Source of the DNA: an uncultured Paracoccaceae bacterium
Lineage (GTDB): Bacteria > Pseudomonadota > Alphaproteobacteria > Rhodobacterales > Rhodobacteraceae
Assembly: GCA_945952025.1 (NCBI GenBank)
Contig: CAMFGW010000014.1
Location: forward strand, 1-64,000
DNA length: 64,000 nt
Direction of reading: 5' to 3'
Part shown: in pieces, positions 46,450 to 54,780 of the stretch
How positions within the stretch are numbered: the first letter of the stretch is position 1
Layout: every line of letters starts with the position of its first letter
Program-made: the position numbers and the translations under genes
Notes under the pieces: generated by a model
Seen by the model: the letters and a program-made list of their open reading frames with translations, nothing else
Database searches by the model: none
Told to the model about the DNA's origin: nothing

Positions 46450-46517
46450 CGCATTCGAAGTCACTGTCCTGACAGGATACCAAAACCCGGACTCCGGCGC
46501 AATCACCGGGGACCTGC

Positions 46518-47288
46518 ATGTCTGACATTCTGCCCTTCTGCCAGGTCAAGCTGCAGTACCTTCTAGACCTCGTCCTTGACCAATCGCTTGATGACAACGC
46601 CTTCCGCGTTGCCGCCTATCTGGCGCTGACCCATGCCGACCATGACACCGGCGAATGCCATCCGTCCTTCGAGACGATCGGCACGGCGCTTGGGCGGCAT
46701 GCGAAATCGGTGAAGCGCGCGCTGAACAAACCCGAGATGGCGCGCCACCTGACGGTCGTGCGGGGCACCAATCGCGGCAATGCTTCGCGTTACCGCCCGA
46801 CCGAAGATGCCCTGCGGCGCGCCACGCAGCGCCGGCGGGAGGGGGACAAGATCGTCCCCCTTTCCCGGGCGAAAGGGGGACAATCCTGTCCGCCCGAGGG
46901 GACATATCTGTCCGGAAAAGGGGGACAGGAACGCCCCCCGAACAAAGAAAAGGAACTTAAACCAAGAACGGCCGCTGCCGCGCCGGATTTGCCCGGGAAG
47001 GGGCAATCCGGCACAGCCCCGGCCCACGGCGCCCCGCCATCGCCGCTGGTTTTCGTGCCGCAGGGCATCTGCTTTGCCCGCGACTGGAACGACCGTTTGG
47101 CGCAGGAAGGGCTGGCGACGCTGGACCGAAGCCTGCCCTTGGCGGTGAACGGCCCCCATCGCGGCTTCTGGGTTCCTGCCCGAAGCCCCGCGCCAAGGGG
47201 AAGCCCGGAATGGCGGGAGCAGGTGCGACAGCTGCGCTGTCTTGCCGGGAAGGAAGCCGGACAGATGGAGCAGCGTCATGCGGGATGA
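46518..47288 (+). CDS. Rep-like helix-turn-helix (HTH_36) protein
   Basis: The 256-residue protein has an N-terminal winged helix typical of plasmid/phage replication proteins: LDDNAFRVAAYLALTHADHD, then CHPSFETIGTALGRHAKSVK, a recognition-type helix. A linker of repeated GDKIVP, GGQSCP, GTYLSG and GGQERP units follows (about 112-142). The C-terminal part has FARDWNDRLAQEGLATLDRS and WVPARSPAPRGSPEWREQVR. It may initiate replication or regulate the mob genes; the first gene position and overlap with mobC fit a mobilisable replicon-derived element. Confidence 0.7.
   Translation: MSDILPFCQVKLQYLLDLVLDQSLDDNAFRVAAYLALTHADHDTGECHPSFETIGTALGRHAKSVKRALNKPEMARHLTVVRGTNRGNASRYRPTEDALRRATQRRREGDKIVPLSRAKGGQSCPPEGTYLSGKGGQERPPNKEKELKPRTAAAAPDLPGKGQSGTAPAHGAPPSPLVFVPQGICFARDWNDRLAQEGLATLDRSLPLAVNGPHRGFWVPARSPAPRGSPEWREQVRQLRCLAGKEAGQMEQRHAG
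46841..46940. repeat. Repeated GGGGACA inverted units inside the Rep-like gene
   Basis: GGGGACaagatcGTCCCC, GGACAatccTGTCC, GGACAtatcTGTCC and a half-site GGGGACAGG follow one another within 100 bases. They encode the GDKIVP/GGQSCP linker repeats. As DNA they form a series of short palindromes that could be iteron-like binding sites. Confidence 0.65.
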
Positions 47289-47739
47289 GCAGAGAGCAAG
47301 GCGACCCGTGTCATACGCTGGCGCTTCTGACACGGGACCTTGCGAGGGGTGGCAAGCCTCCCCTTCGAACCCCACCGGCGCGGGCGCTGCCAGCGAAAAG
47401 CCCGCGCTGACGGACACGTTCGTTTTCCGCTGCACGGCGGCCGAGAAGGCCGAGCTTCGACAAAAGGCCGAAGCTGCGGGCGTCCCAGCGGCGACCCTCC
47501 TGCGTGAGGCCCTCGGCCGCACAGACGCCCGCCGCCGCAAACCCGCCCCGCGCGTCGATCCGGCGTTGGTGTTGGCCGTCGGACGCATCGGTGGCAACCT
47601 CAACCAGATTGCCCGCTGGCTGAACCGCGCCCATGCCGCTGGCGTCACGCCCACGATCGACGCGGTCGAGGTCGCGCGCCGCCTTCTGTCCGTTGAACGT
47701 CAGCTTGCCCAGCTCCTCGCCCAGGGCCGCGAATGCTGA
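47278..47739 (+). CDS. Mobilisation accessory protein MobC/MbeC-like
   Basis: This 153-residue protein has a disordered N-terminus and a ribbon-helix-helix-type relaxosome domain: FVFRCTAAEKAELRQKAEAA, GVPAATLLREALGR, and the MobC hallmark VGRIGGNLNQIARWLNRAHA. It binds near oriT and assists the relaxase. The ATG at 47278 has GGAG upstream and overlaps the Rep-like stop by 11 bases; an earlier start at 47242 is possible. Its stop overlaps the relaxase start by seven bases. Confidence 0.85.
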   Translation: MRDEQRARRPVSYAGASDTGPCEGWQASPSNPTGAGAASEKPALTDTFVFRCTAAEKAELRQKAEAAGVPAATLLREALGRTDARRRKPAPRVDPALVLAVGRIGGNLNQIARWLNRAHAAGVTPTIDAVEVARRLLSVERQLAQLLAQGREC

Positions 47740-49283
47740 TCAAGTTCTTCCCCAACGGCCAGGGGCGCGGGTCCGGCCCCGTCGGCTACCTGATCGCTGA
47801 TCAGGTGTTGGCCTACGATGCCAACCGCGACCTGATCCGCGATGCGGCTCGCCTGCCCACGCACACGAACCGCGACCCGCGCCCCGAAGTCCTGCGCGGC
47901 AATCCCGACCGGACCGAGGCGCTAATTGACGCGAGCCCCCATGCCTGGACCTACCGCGCCGGGGTCATCAGCTTCGCCGCCGACGATGCCCCGACCGAGG
48001 CGCAGCAGGCCGAGGTCATGGACGGCTTCGAAAAGCTCGCCTTTGCGGGCCTCGATACAGAGCAGTTCGACATCCTCTGGGTACGCCACAGCCATGAGGG
48101 CCGCGTGGAGCTGCACTTCTGCACTCCGCGCCTCGACCTGTCCTCTGGCCGCAGCCTGAACATCGCCCCGCCCGGCTATCAGACTGCATTCGACTCCTTC
48201 CGCGATCTGATGAACCTGGCCCACGGCTGGGCCGACCCGATGGACGCCCACCGCGCGCAGGAGGTGCAGCCTATCCTCGAAACCCCACAGCGCGCCAAGA
48301 CCCGCGAGGAGGTGCAAAGCTGGATCATCGACGAGATTTCCGTCGGCACCATCACCGACCGCGCCAGCATGGTCGCGCTGATGACCGATGTCGGCTTCAC
48401 TGTCCCCCGCGCGGGCAAGGAATACCTCACCGTCCAGGACCCCGACACGGGCGAACGCTGGCGACTGAAAGGAGACATCTTCCATGACGACTGGAAAGCC
48501 GACCCCGCGGCTCAGCGAGAGGCTGAACGCGGATCTGGAAGCCCTGCGGCACGAGAACGCCGCCTTGATGGCATCCCAGCTGCAGAGCTTCAGGAGCGAT
48601 TTGACGGCCATTGCGACGCACGCGCGCGATACAATCGAAGCCGATACCCGCATGTTTCTGCACGCGACCTCGGGCACGATGCAGAGCTTCCAACACCGGA
48701 TCACGCGCTGGATGACCTTTGCACCGGTGATCCTGCTGGCGACCGCGACCGCCGCGATCACGGCGCTGCTCGTGCTGAGCTGGTTCTGGAGCGCGATGCT
48801 GTCGAAGTCGGAGCTGACGCGCCTTGGCCTGCAGCGGATCGACCAGGGCGGGAGGACCTACCTTCTGACCGACCCGGAGCGGGCGAGTATTCAGACATGC
48901 GCGATCAGCGATCAGAGATCGGTGTTGTGCATTCAAATAAAGGTGAAATGAATGCAGACGCCCCTGACAGCGCTGGAGCGCGAATTGCTTGGCTACGTCG
49001 AACGGCTGGCGACAGCCTCCGAAACCTCGGCACAGGCCTTGCGCGCCTTGGAAGCGCGCTCGACCAACAGGATGGGGCTGAGGATGGATGGCTTGGCCGA
49101 CTGCGTCTCGCTGCTTATTCAGTCGCAGATCGACTCCATGACGGCCTTGCGTGGCTTGCTGAGCGAAGCCGCGAACTTAGGGGCGATCGACAGGCAGCTG
49201 AGCGAGAGCTTGAAGCAAGCGAAGGCCGCCGAAGAACGGCTGAGGCGGCGCTGAGGGATCGGGATTGGGGGCATGAGCTTTAG
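47733..49283 (+). CDS. ColE1-type (MbeA-like) relaxase
   Basis: This 516-residue relaxase nicks oriT and pilots DNA in conjugative mobilisation. The N-terminus MLIKFFPNGQGRGSGPVGYL parallels ColE1 MbeA, placing the nucleophile at Y19. IDASPHAWTYRAGVISFA and WVRHSHEGRVELHF follow: the metal motif is H119-x6-E126-x-H128, where ColE1 relaxases have H-E-N. WRLKGDIF ends the nuclease part near 250. The tail is low in complexity because two other genes are encoded in another frame of the same DNA. Confidence 0.9.
   Translation: MLIKFFPNGQGRGSGPVGYLIADQVLAYDANRDLIRDAARLPTHTNRDPRPEVLRGNPDRTEALIDASPHAWTYRAGVISFAADDAPTEAQQAEVMDGFEKLAFAGLDTEQFDILWVRHSHEGRVELHFCTPRLDLSSGRSLNIAPPGYQTAFDSFRDLMNLAHGWADPMDAHRAQEVQPILETPQRAKTREEVQSWIIDEISVGTITDRASMVALMTDVGFTVPRAGKEYLTVQDPDTGERWRLKGDIFHDDWKADPAAQREAERGSGSPAARERRLDGIPAAELQERFDGHCDARARYNRSRYPHVSARDLGHDAELPTPDHALDDLCTGDPAGDRDRRDHGAARAELVLERDAVEVGADAPWPAADRPGREDLPSDRPGAGEYSDMRDQRSEIGVVHSNKGEMNADAPDSAGARIAWLRRTAGDSLRNLGTGLARLGSALDQQDGAEDGWLGRLRLAAYSVADRLHDGLAWLAERSRELRGDRQAAERELEASEGRRRTAEAALRDRDWGHEL
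48484..48951 (+). CDS. MobB/MbeB-like membrane protein nested in the relaxase gene
   Basis: This 155-residue product is read in the +1 frame inside the relaxase gene. AAAGGAG lies nine bases before its ATG. It has an N-terminal coiled-coil region (LSERLNADLEALRHENAALM, LTAIATHARDTIEADTRMF) and a transmembrane segment (FAPVILLATATAAITALLVL), the layout of MbeB/MobB. ColE1 mbeB is likewise embedded in mbeA. It ends one base before the MobD-like ATG. Confidence 0.82.
   Translation: MTTGKPTPRLSERLNADLEALRHENAALMASQLQSFRSDLTAIATHARDTIEADTRMFLHATSGTMQSFQHRITRWMTFAPVILLATATAAITALLVLSWFWSAMLSKSELTRLGLQRIDQGGRTYLLTDPERASIQTCAISDQRSVLCIQIKVK
48952..49254 (+). CDS. MobD/MbeD-like protein nested in the relaxase gene
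   Basis: This 100-residue helical protein follows MobB immediately (TGA then ATG) in the same frame, with AAAGGTG upstream. The opening LTALERELLGYVERLATASE matches the MbeD/MobD pattern (TELExQLLxALExLxxxY). The rest is coiled-coil-like with KQAKAAEERLRRR at the end. In ColE1, MbeD gives entry exclusion/mobilisation support from the same nested position. Confidence 0.78.
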   Translation: MQTPLTALERELLGYVERLATASETSAQALRALEARSTNRMGLRMDGLADCVSLLIQSQIDSMTALRGLLSEAANLGAIDRQLSESLKQAKAAEERLRRR

Positions 49284-49293
49284 GGCAGCAGGA

Positions 49294-49327
49294 AGCGGAA
49301 CTTGAAACGGAACTTGTAGCGGAACAG
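49294..49327 (+). repeat. Three CGGAAC direct repeats between mob and fic
   Basis: GCGGAACTTGA, ACGGAACTTGT and GCGGAACAGA lie 11-12 bases apart, about one helix turn. A further CCGGAACTCG occurs at about 49421. The 179-base spacer is AT-rich at 49350-49380 and likely holds the fic promoter. They could be regulator sites. Confidence 0.5.
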
Positions 49328-49462
49328 ATCGGGCTTTCCCTGAGATCACACTACAGATTTTTTCTCTATTTTATTGATGTTAAGTGCGATAGGCTCTGTG
49401 CCGAACCCGGAAATGAAACCGGAACTCGTACAAGGCCAACGAGCCTTGCATCAAGAGGCGCC

Positions 49463-50662
49463 ATGTCGACCGACACCATAGCAGACAAGGGCGAAGCGAT
49501 CACCATAGTCGAGCCGCTGATCCCTGAGGAAGCGTCAAGGTATCGCGCTCCCCTGAACGACCTTGCCGTCGAACTCGCCAGCCAGTCGTCAGGGCTGCGA
49601 TCGTCTCTGCCTGAAGGTATCCGGGCACCGCTGGCAGATCTCGTCCGATCAATGAACTGCTACTACTCGAACCTGATCGAGGGCCACAACACCCACCCGA
49701 TCGACATCGAACGCGCCCTGAACAAGGATTTCAGCGCTGACGCAGAGAAACGGAACCTGCAGCTTGAAGCGGTCGCCCACATCGAGGTGCAGCGCTGGAT
49801 CGACACGGGCGGCCTGACCGACCACCCGCTTGCCCCGGACAGCCTGCGCGAAATCCACCGCCGGTTCTGCCAGAACCTGCCCCTGGAATTGCTCGTCGTG
49901 CACAGACCGGACGGTGCAGAGCTTCCGATTGTCCCCGGCGAATTCCGCACGGACTTTGTCCAGGTCGGCAAGCACGTCGCCCCCAGCCCCGGCGCCGTAC
50001 CGCGCCTTCTGGCGCACATGCGCAAGATGTACGGGCTGCAGGGCCGAAGCGGCGCGATCATCGCCACAGCCTGCGCCCATCATCGCCTTGTCTGGGTCCA
50101 CCCTTTCATCGACCTCAACGGCCGCGTCTCGCGCATGGTCGCCCACGCCATGCTGCGCGACACCGTCGGCTCCGATGGCCTCTGGTCCGCCGCGCGGGGC
50201 CTCGCCCGGCGCGACGCCGAGTACAAACAGCGTCTCATGGCCGCCGACGAACCTCGCCACGGCGGCGCTGACGGCCGAGGCAACCTCTCCGAACAGCGCC
50301 TGGCCGAATTCGCGACCTTCTTCCTCGAAGCCTGCATCGACCAGGTCCGCTTCATGGAAACCCTGATGCAACCGCAACGCCTGCGCGAGCGGATCATGAC
50401 TTGGTGCAAAACCGAGATGGCCAAGGGCACGCTGGCCAAGGGCGCAGATATCGTCATGCGCGAAGCGCTGATGTCCGGCGAAGTTGAACGCGGGGCACTG
50501 CCCGGCCTTCTCGCCGTCAGCGACCGCCAGGCGCGAAAGGTCACGGCGGAACTGCTGGCGGTGGGGGCGCTGAAGTCATTCACCCAACGCGCGCCGTTGC
50601 GGCTGAGCTTTCCGGCGAGGCTGGCAAGCGACTGGATGCCGGGACTTTTCCCGGACCGATAG
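49463..50662 (+). CDS. Fic-domain protein with N-terminal inhibitory motif
   Basis: This 399-residue protein of the Fic/DOC family would transfer AMP or another nucleotide moiety to proteins. The core is HRLVWVHPFIDLNGRVSRMV: canonical HPFxxGNGR has Gly where this has Leu, while His, Phe, Asn and Arg are kept. The inhibitory helix S69-x3-E73-G74 (SNLIEG) is N-terminal (class II). The flap region QLP-like GAELPIVPGEFRTD precedes it, and a C-terminal winged helix has SDRQARKVTAELLA. It could be a toxin-type accessory gene of element A. Confidence 0.88.
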   Translation: MSTDTIADKGEAITIVEPLIPEEASRYRAPLNDLAVELASQSSGLRSSLPEGIRAPLADLVRSMNCYYSNLIEGHNTHPIDIERALNKDFSADAEKRNLQLEAVAHIEVQRWIDTGGLTDHPLAPDSLREIHRRFCQNLPLELLVVHRPDGAELPIVPGEFRTDFVQVGKHVAPSPGAVPRLLAHMRKMYGLQGRSGAIIATACAHHRLVWVHPFIDLNGRVSRMVAHAMLRDTVGSDGLWSAARGLARRDAEYKQRLMAADEPRHGGADGRGNLSEQRLAEFATFFLEACIDQVRFMETLMQPQRLRERIMTWCKTEMAKGTLAKGADIVMREALMSGEVERGALPGLLAVSDRQARKVTAELLAVGALKSFTQRAPLRLSFPARLASDWMPGLFPDR

Positions 50663-50704
50663 GCCGCGCGTATTCAGGTCGTGGTCTGTGCATGTGTCCG
50701 GAAC

Positions 50705-52261
50705 CTAAACAGCCGGAATGCGGAATGGCCCGACTATGGAGTTGAAGAGCATGTCACCGTTTGCCAGGAACTGAAGGATCGCATATGCGCCGTTGCCCTT
50801 GTTGTCCTGTCCAAAAATGGTGCGCGAGACTGTCTTTCCGGTTTCCCAGTCCAACCCGGTGACTTCCCATCCGTCCTCGGGGCTGTATCCGTTCACAAAG
50901 ACGGCTCCGGCTCCGGAGCTTGCCAAAGGCACCATGCTGACCGAAACTACGTCGCCACGCGCCCAGGCCGAATAGAACCGCCTGTCGGTCTGGTTCCAGA
51001 CGATCTTTTCGACGCCTCGCGGTGGCGCGTGCACCGGACCAACTGTCAAGACATCGATGATGCGGTCGGGGTGGCCTTCCTCGATCAGGTTGTTCACCAC
51101 GAAGGCCCCTGTGCCCAAGACAATGATTGTCTGCTCCGACTGCAGCCATGGGCGTTCCTCGGAAATTCCGGCGCGGACTGGGATTTGATGGGCGATCCGA
51201 GGCGACAGGGCGCCCTCGACCGCCCGTGCATCAGTGGGGATCTCGTCGCGCCAGAACGCGACAAGCTTCATCCGGTTCGATCCATCGGTGATCAGGACGA
51301 GCTTGTCCTCACCTTCGCCAAAACCCATCAGCGTTGGCGTCGATCCGGTTCCGGTCCCGGCCTTGATCGCAGGAGGCCAATCGCCACCATCATACTCTGC
51401 GGTCCAAGCCCCATCGACGGGATCGGCAGACAGGCGCTCGCCAGTCCAAACCAGCTTTCGCATCACGCCGGGTCGCCGCGGTGTTTTCGAGCCAGTTGCG
51501 ACATAGATGCCTCCACCTGCATCGACTGCCAGCGAGTTGGTGGCCATCTGGTTGTCGTCACCGAAGCTCACGAACTCGCCGCGGGTCAGTGCAGCTTCGA
51601 TCACAGAGACACCGTTCAGCGCCCCGACCACGACATGGCCGTCATAGGTCATGTTCATGCCCACCAGTCCGACACGCGGTTCCGCACCCATGACGCTGGT
51701 GGGCGGAATGATGGTCGCCATGTCGAAATGTGCCTTTACCTCCAGTCCTCTGGACAGATCAGCGCGGTCGACAAGTCCGATGGCCGAAACCGTCGTGCCG
51801 GCATTGCAGTAGACAAGGTCCTTGTCGCTGACCAGTGCATAGACCCCTGCGGGCAGCACAGTCCCGGGCTCATCGCCAAGGATCGACTTCAGATGGGCTT
51901 CGGCCGAAGCAATGTCGCGATACTCGAAGTCCACGATCTGCCGAAGCGCCTCTTGTGACCGTCGGGCTGCCCCCGGCAGATCGATGTCCGCGACCTTCTC
52001 CCATCGACCGTCGCGGGCATCAATCAGCGCCACGCGATCCGTTGCGACCGACCAGAAGTATCCTGGCATAGCCGAGGAGTAGGTGGCGTTGTTGACCGGC
52101 CCACCCCAGACTGGGTTCAACGCACCCAGATCGACAGTGCGAACCCTGAGGGGGATTCTGTAAGGAATGCTGTTTTGCTGTGCCGGGTTGACATGGGTCA
52201 CACCGTAGATGTCGGACGACAGGAAGGGGTTACGTTCGGGTCGGCCATGCGCTGTTGCCAT
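50705..52261 (-). CDS. Uncharacterised beta-rich (propeller-like) protein
   Basis: This 518-residue protein contains repeated blade-like segments such as PGYFWSVATDRVALIDARDG, GVYALVSDKDLVYCNAG, YDGHVVVGALNGVSV, NSLAVDAGGGIYVATGSK and DKLVLITDGSNRMKLVAFW, typical of SMP-30/PQQ-like propellers. No signal peptide is seen. The ATG at 52261 has GGAG upstream; a GTG at 52360 would add 33 residues. No named family is recognised. It is the last gene of the six-gene minus-strand cargo operon. Confidence 0.75.
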   Translation of the reverse strand: MATAHGRPERNPFLSSDIYGVTHVNPAQQNSIPYRIPLRVRTVDLGALNPVWGGPVNNATYSSAMPGYFWSVATDRVALIDARDGRWEKVADIDLPGAARRSQEALRQIVDFEYRDIASAEAHLKSILGDEPGTVLPAGVYALVSDKDLVYCNAGTTVSAIGLVDRADLSRGLEVKAHFDMATIIPPTSVMGAEPRVGLVGMNMTYDGHVVVGALNGVSVIEAALTRGEFVSFGDDNQMATNSLAVDAGGGIYVATGSKTPRRPGVMRKLVWTGERLSADPVDGAWTAEYDGGDWPPAIKAGTGTGSTPTLMGFGEGEDKLVLITDGSNRMKLVAFWRDEIPTDARAVEGALSPRIAHQIPVRAGISEERPWLQSEQTIIVLGTGAFVVNNLIEEGHPDRIIDVLTVGPVHAPPRGVEKIVWNQTDRRFYSAWARGDVVSVSMVPLASSGAGAVFVNGYSPEDGWEVTGLDWETGKTVSRTIFGQDNKGNGAYAILQFLANGDMLFNSIVGPFRIPAV

Positions 52262-52527
52262 GTCTGTCAGATCTCCAGGTTGATGCGCCGCGAACGGCAC
52301 GGATCGAACCACTCCGCTGGGCCTTCTTACGTCGTTCAGCAGAGAGGCCTTCTTTACCACCAGATTGGCCTCTTGGACTTGAACCGAGGAGATGACTTCG
52401 TGGGTTAACGCGCGGGCAAAGGACTCAAATCTCCTAAGGAAACCTTGACGTGGAGGTCGGCGAACATTTCCTCCGCTTGTTGCCGCCGCAGAGGCATCTC
52501 AACCTTCGGCCGCGAAAGCCACTCCCC

Positions 52528-53043
52528 TCAGGTACTGCGCCCCGTCACGACACCAAGCGCAATCAGCGCGACACCGCTGGAGATGAGGTCGATCGCAAGC
52601 ATCGTGCCCAGCACGATCCCCGCCGAGGCAGGCATTCCCGTAAGGATCATGATGCCAAGGATCACCGACAGGGCCCCGGATCCAAGCAAGAGCCAGAAGA
52701 ACTGTGTCCCGCGCAGTGGCCATGACAGCAATACTTTGGCCGCGCCAGAAACCAAGAAGAAGATCGCGACCAGCCAGGTCAGCGCGATGATTCCTTCCAG
52801 TGGCCGGGCTACAAGCGACAGGCCGACCAGAATGCCCAAAGCTCCAAGAAGCCCGGTCAGCAACGCGCGGAGGGACCAGCCCTCGCGAAACGCGGCAAAG
52901 GCCTGGACCACACCCGCGAACAGGAACAGCCAGCCTGCTATCTGTTCCGCGGTAAAACTGGCCGCCAGCGGATTGAATACTGCGATCAGACCCCCCAGAA
53001 GACAGATCGCGCCGGCGACGAACAGGACGATGCGGTTTGTCAT
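52528..53043 (-). CDS. HdeD-family membrane protein
   Basis: This 171-residue protein has six hydrophobic helices (IVLFVAGAICLLGGLIAVFN, WLFLFAGVVQAFAAF, LLTGLLGALGILVGLSLV, IIALTWLVAIFFLVSGA, WLLLGSGALSVILGIMI, GTMLAIDLISSGVALIALG), matching HdeD/DUF308 proteins linked to acid and membrane stress. It lies 33 bases after the hydrolase gene in the cargo operon. A 266-base spacer to the propeller gene shows no other gene. Confidence 0.88.
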   Translation of the reverse strand: MTNRIVLFVAGAICLLGGLIAVFNPLAASFTAEQIAGWLFLFAGVVQAFAAFREGWSLRALLTGLLGALGILVGLSLVARPLEGIIALTWLVAIFFLVSGAAKVLLSWPLRGTQFFWLLLGSGALSVILGIMILTGMPASAGIVLGTMLAIDLISSGVALIALGVVTGRST

Positions 53044-53076
53044 TGTATCGGTTCCTTCATGTGTTTCTGCTGCCCC

Positions 53077-54780
53077 TTAGAGCCCGCGCTCCCGCAGGGC
53101 GTCATCGATCCTGGCCATACCGTCGGCCTGCCAGCCGACTGGTGCGGTCAGGTCCGCCCATGCTTTCAAGTAGTCCGACGCGGCATAGACGTGGCCATGT
53201 CCAGGAGGGGTTTGTGTGGCCGTGACCACGTCCAGCAGGCCCTGAAGTGTGGTCACGATGGGATACCAGCGCAGGCCCGGCGGCAGGTTGGGCCCACGCG
53301 GCTCTTTTAGCCATTCGGGCTCGCGCAGCAGGCTGCTCGGGGCAAAGAAGGTTATCGGGTCCCCCGGATACTGCAAATAACCGATGCGCAATGGTCCCCA
53401 GGTCTGCGGATCTTCATCCGGTCGAAGAAAACCGCTGCCCTGATTGGCAAAACGCAAGATGCGCCCGTCCCGGAACACCGGCCGCCACACGGGGCTTTCA
53501 GGATCGCGGCCAGCGGTCGCATCGCGCCAGGCTTGGCTGGCGAACGGCGGACCCACCCACAAGGCTCCATCGAAGGGATCCTCGATCACGTCCAGAAGAT
53601 CTGCCGACAGGCTGGAGTTCAGGGCGCCAAGGCTGAGTCCGAACAGAAACAGTCGGGGGCGCTGATCAGCTGGAAGACCGGCCCAATGGCCATAGACCTT
53701 CCGGAAGACAGCGCGGGCGGTGGTCCTGCCGTATTCGGGTGCGACAAGCAGGGAAAGCCAGCTGGGCAGGTAGGAGTACTGGACCGAAACCGATGCGACG
53801 TCGCCGCCATGCAGAATTTCAAGCGGCGCCATTCCGGCCTGATCGACCCACCCGGTGCCCGTCGGCGTGGCAATGACCAGAAGGCTGCGGTCGAACGCCC
53901 CCACACGAAGCAGTTCCGCCAGCGCCAGTTCGGCGCGTGCTTCAGCATCGGCAGCCGAGTTCAGGCCGACATAGACCCTGATCGGCTCCAGCGCCGCAGC
54001 GCCTGAAAGGCCCGTGATATCGGCAGCCGTCGGCCATGCCGCAACGGTATTCCGACCCTCGTGCCCGATCCCTTGCCAATCGACCAACGAAGAGGCGCTG
54101 CCGGTCTTGATGGGATCGGCTGGCGGGGCAATGTCAGTTTGAATCACGCCATCTATTGCGGCATAGGCGCTGTCCATGACTGCCAGAACCCGCGACACCA
54201 GGATACCGTTGCCGATCGACCAGAACAAAAAGGCTGCGGTTCCCACGCCCAACATCCAGGCGAGAGGTCGCGACAGGAACCGGTTTGCGCGGCTTTCCAC
54301 CAGACGCGCCACTTTCAGGAAAAGCCGCGACAGAAGCAACAGGACCACGGCCACGATCAGCGCTATGGTCAGCACAAGGATCAGCCGCCCCGACTGTTCG
54401 GGGGCAAGGCCCATCGACAGGCGGATGTCATTCTGCCAACCGAGCGATAGCCACAAGCTGGCAAGAACGAGCCCCGCCGCAAACAGGCCCGAACTCAGCA
54501 ACAGCAGTCGCTGCACCCGGTCAGAAAATTGCGGCAGCCCCAGCCCCTGCCAGACAAGCCTTGCAAGGCCCCCAATCGAATAGCCTGCGATCAGGCTGAG
54601 ACCGCAGAGAACGCCCTGAAGGGCTGCGCTGCGGGGAATCAGGCTGGGTGTCAGCGCAGCCGCCATGAAGAGCGCGGCGATGACCAAGCCCAATCCCGAA
54701 AGGGTCCGAACCCGTGCGCCGATCCAGGCAAAAACGGGACGGGTCGCCCCGCCGGTGTCAGGCCTGCCGTGCAAGAACAC
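53077..54780 (-). CDS. Membrane-anchored alpha/beta hydrolase (Abhydrolase_9 type)
   Basis: In this 567-residue protein the N-terminal 190 residues hold about five transmembrane helices (LGLVIAALFMAAALTPSL, GVLCGLSLIAGYSIGGLARL, LILVLTIALIVAVVLLLLSR and others). The C-terminal hydrolase domain has the nucleophile elbow LFLFGLSLGALNSSLS and a late TPPGHGHVYAASDYLKAW. This arrangement matches the two-part PF15420/PF10081 family. The substrate is unknown, perhaps a lipid or ester. It starts with GTG and overlaps the preceding gene by 23 bases. Confidence 0.85.
   Translation of the reverse strand: MFLHGRPDTGGATRPVFAWIGARVRTLSGLGLVIAALFMAAALTPSLIPRSAALQGVLCGLSLIAGYSIGGLARLVWQGLGLPQFSDRVQRLLLLSSGLFAAGLVLASLWLSLGWQNDIRLSMGLAPEQSGRLILVLTIALIVAVVLLLLSRLFLKVARLVESRANRFLSRPLAWMLGVGTAAFLFWSIGNGILVSRVLAVMDSAYAAIDGVIQTDIAPPADPIKTGSASSLVDWQGIGHEGRNTVAAWPTAADITGLSGAAALEPIRVYVGLNSAADAEARAELALAELLRVGAFDRSLLVIATPTGTGWVDQAGMAPLEILHGGDVASVSVQYSYLPSWLSLLVAPEYGRTTARAVFRKVYGHWAGLPADQRPRLFLFGLSLGALNSSLSADLLDVIEDPFDGALWVGPPFASQAWRDATAGRDPESPVWRPVFRDGRILRFANQGSGFLRPDEDPQTWGPLRIGYLQYPGDPITFFAPSSLLREPEWLKEPRGPNLPPGLRWYPIVTTLQGLLDVVTATQTPPGHGHVYAASDYLKAWADLTAPVGWQADGMARIDDALRERGL

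Noticed and set aside
46841-46940. CRISPR array
   Set aside because: The repeats are only 9-18 bases, imperfect, and lie within a protein-coding linker without spacers of even length.
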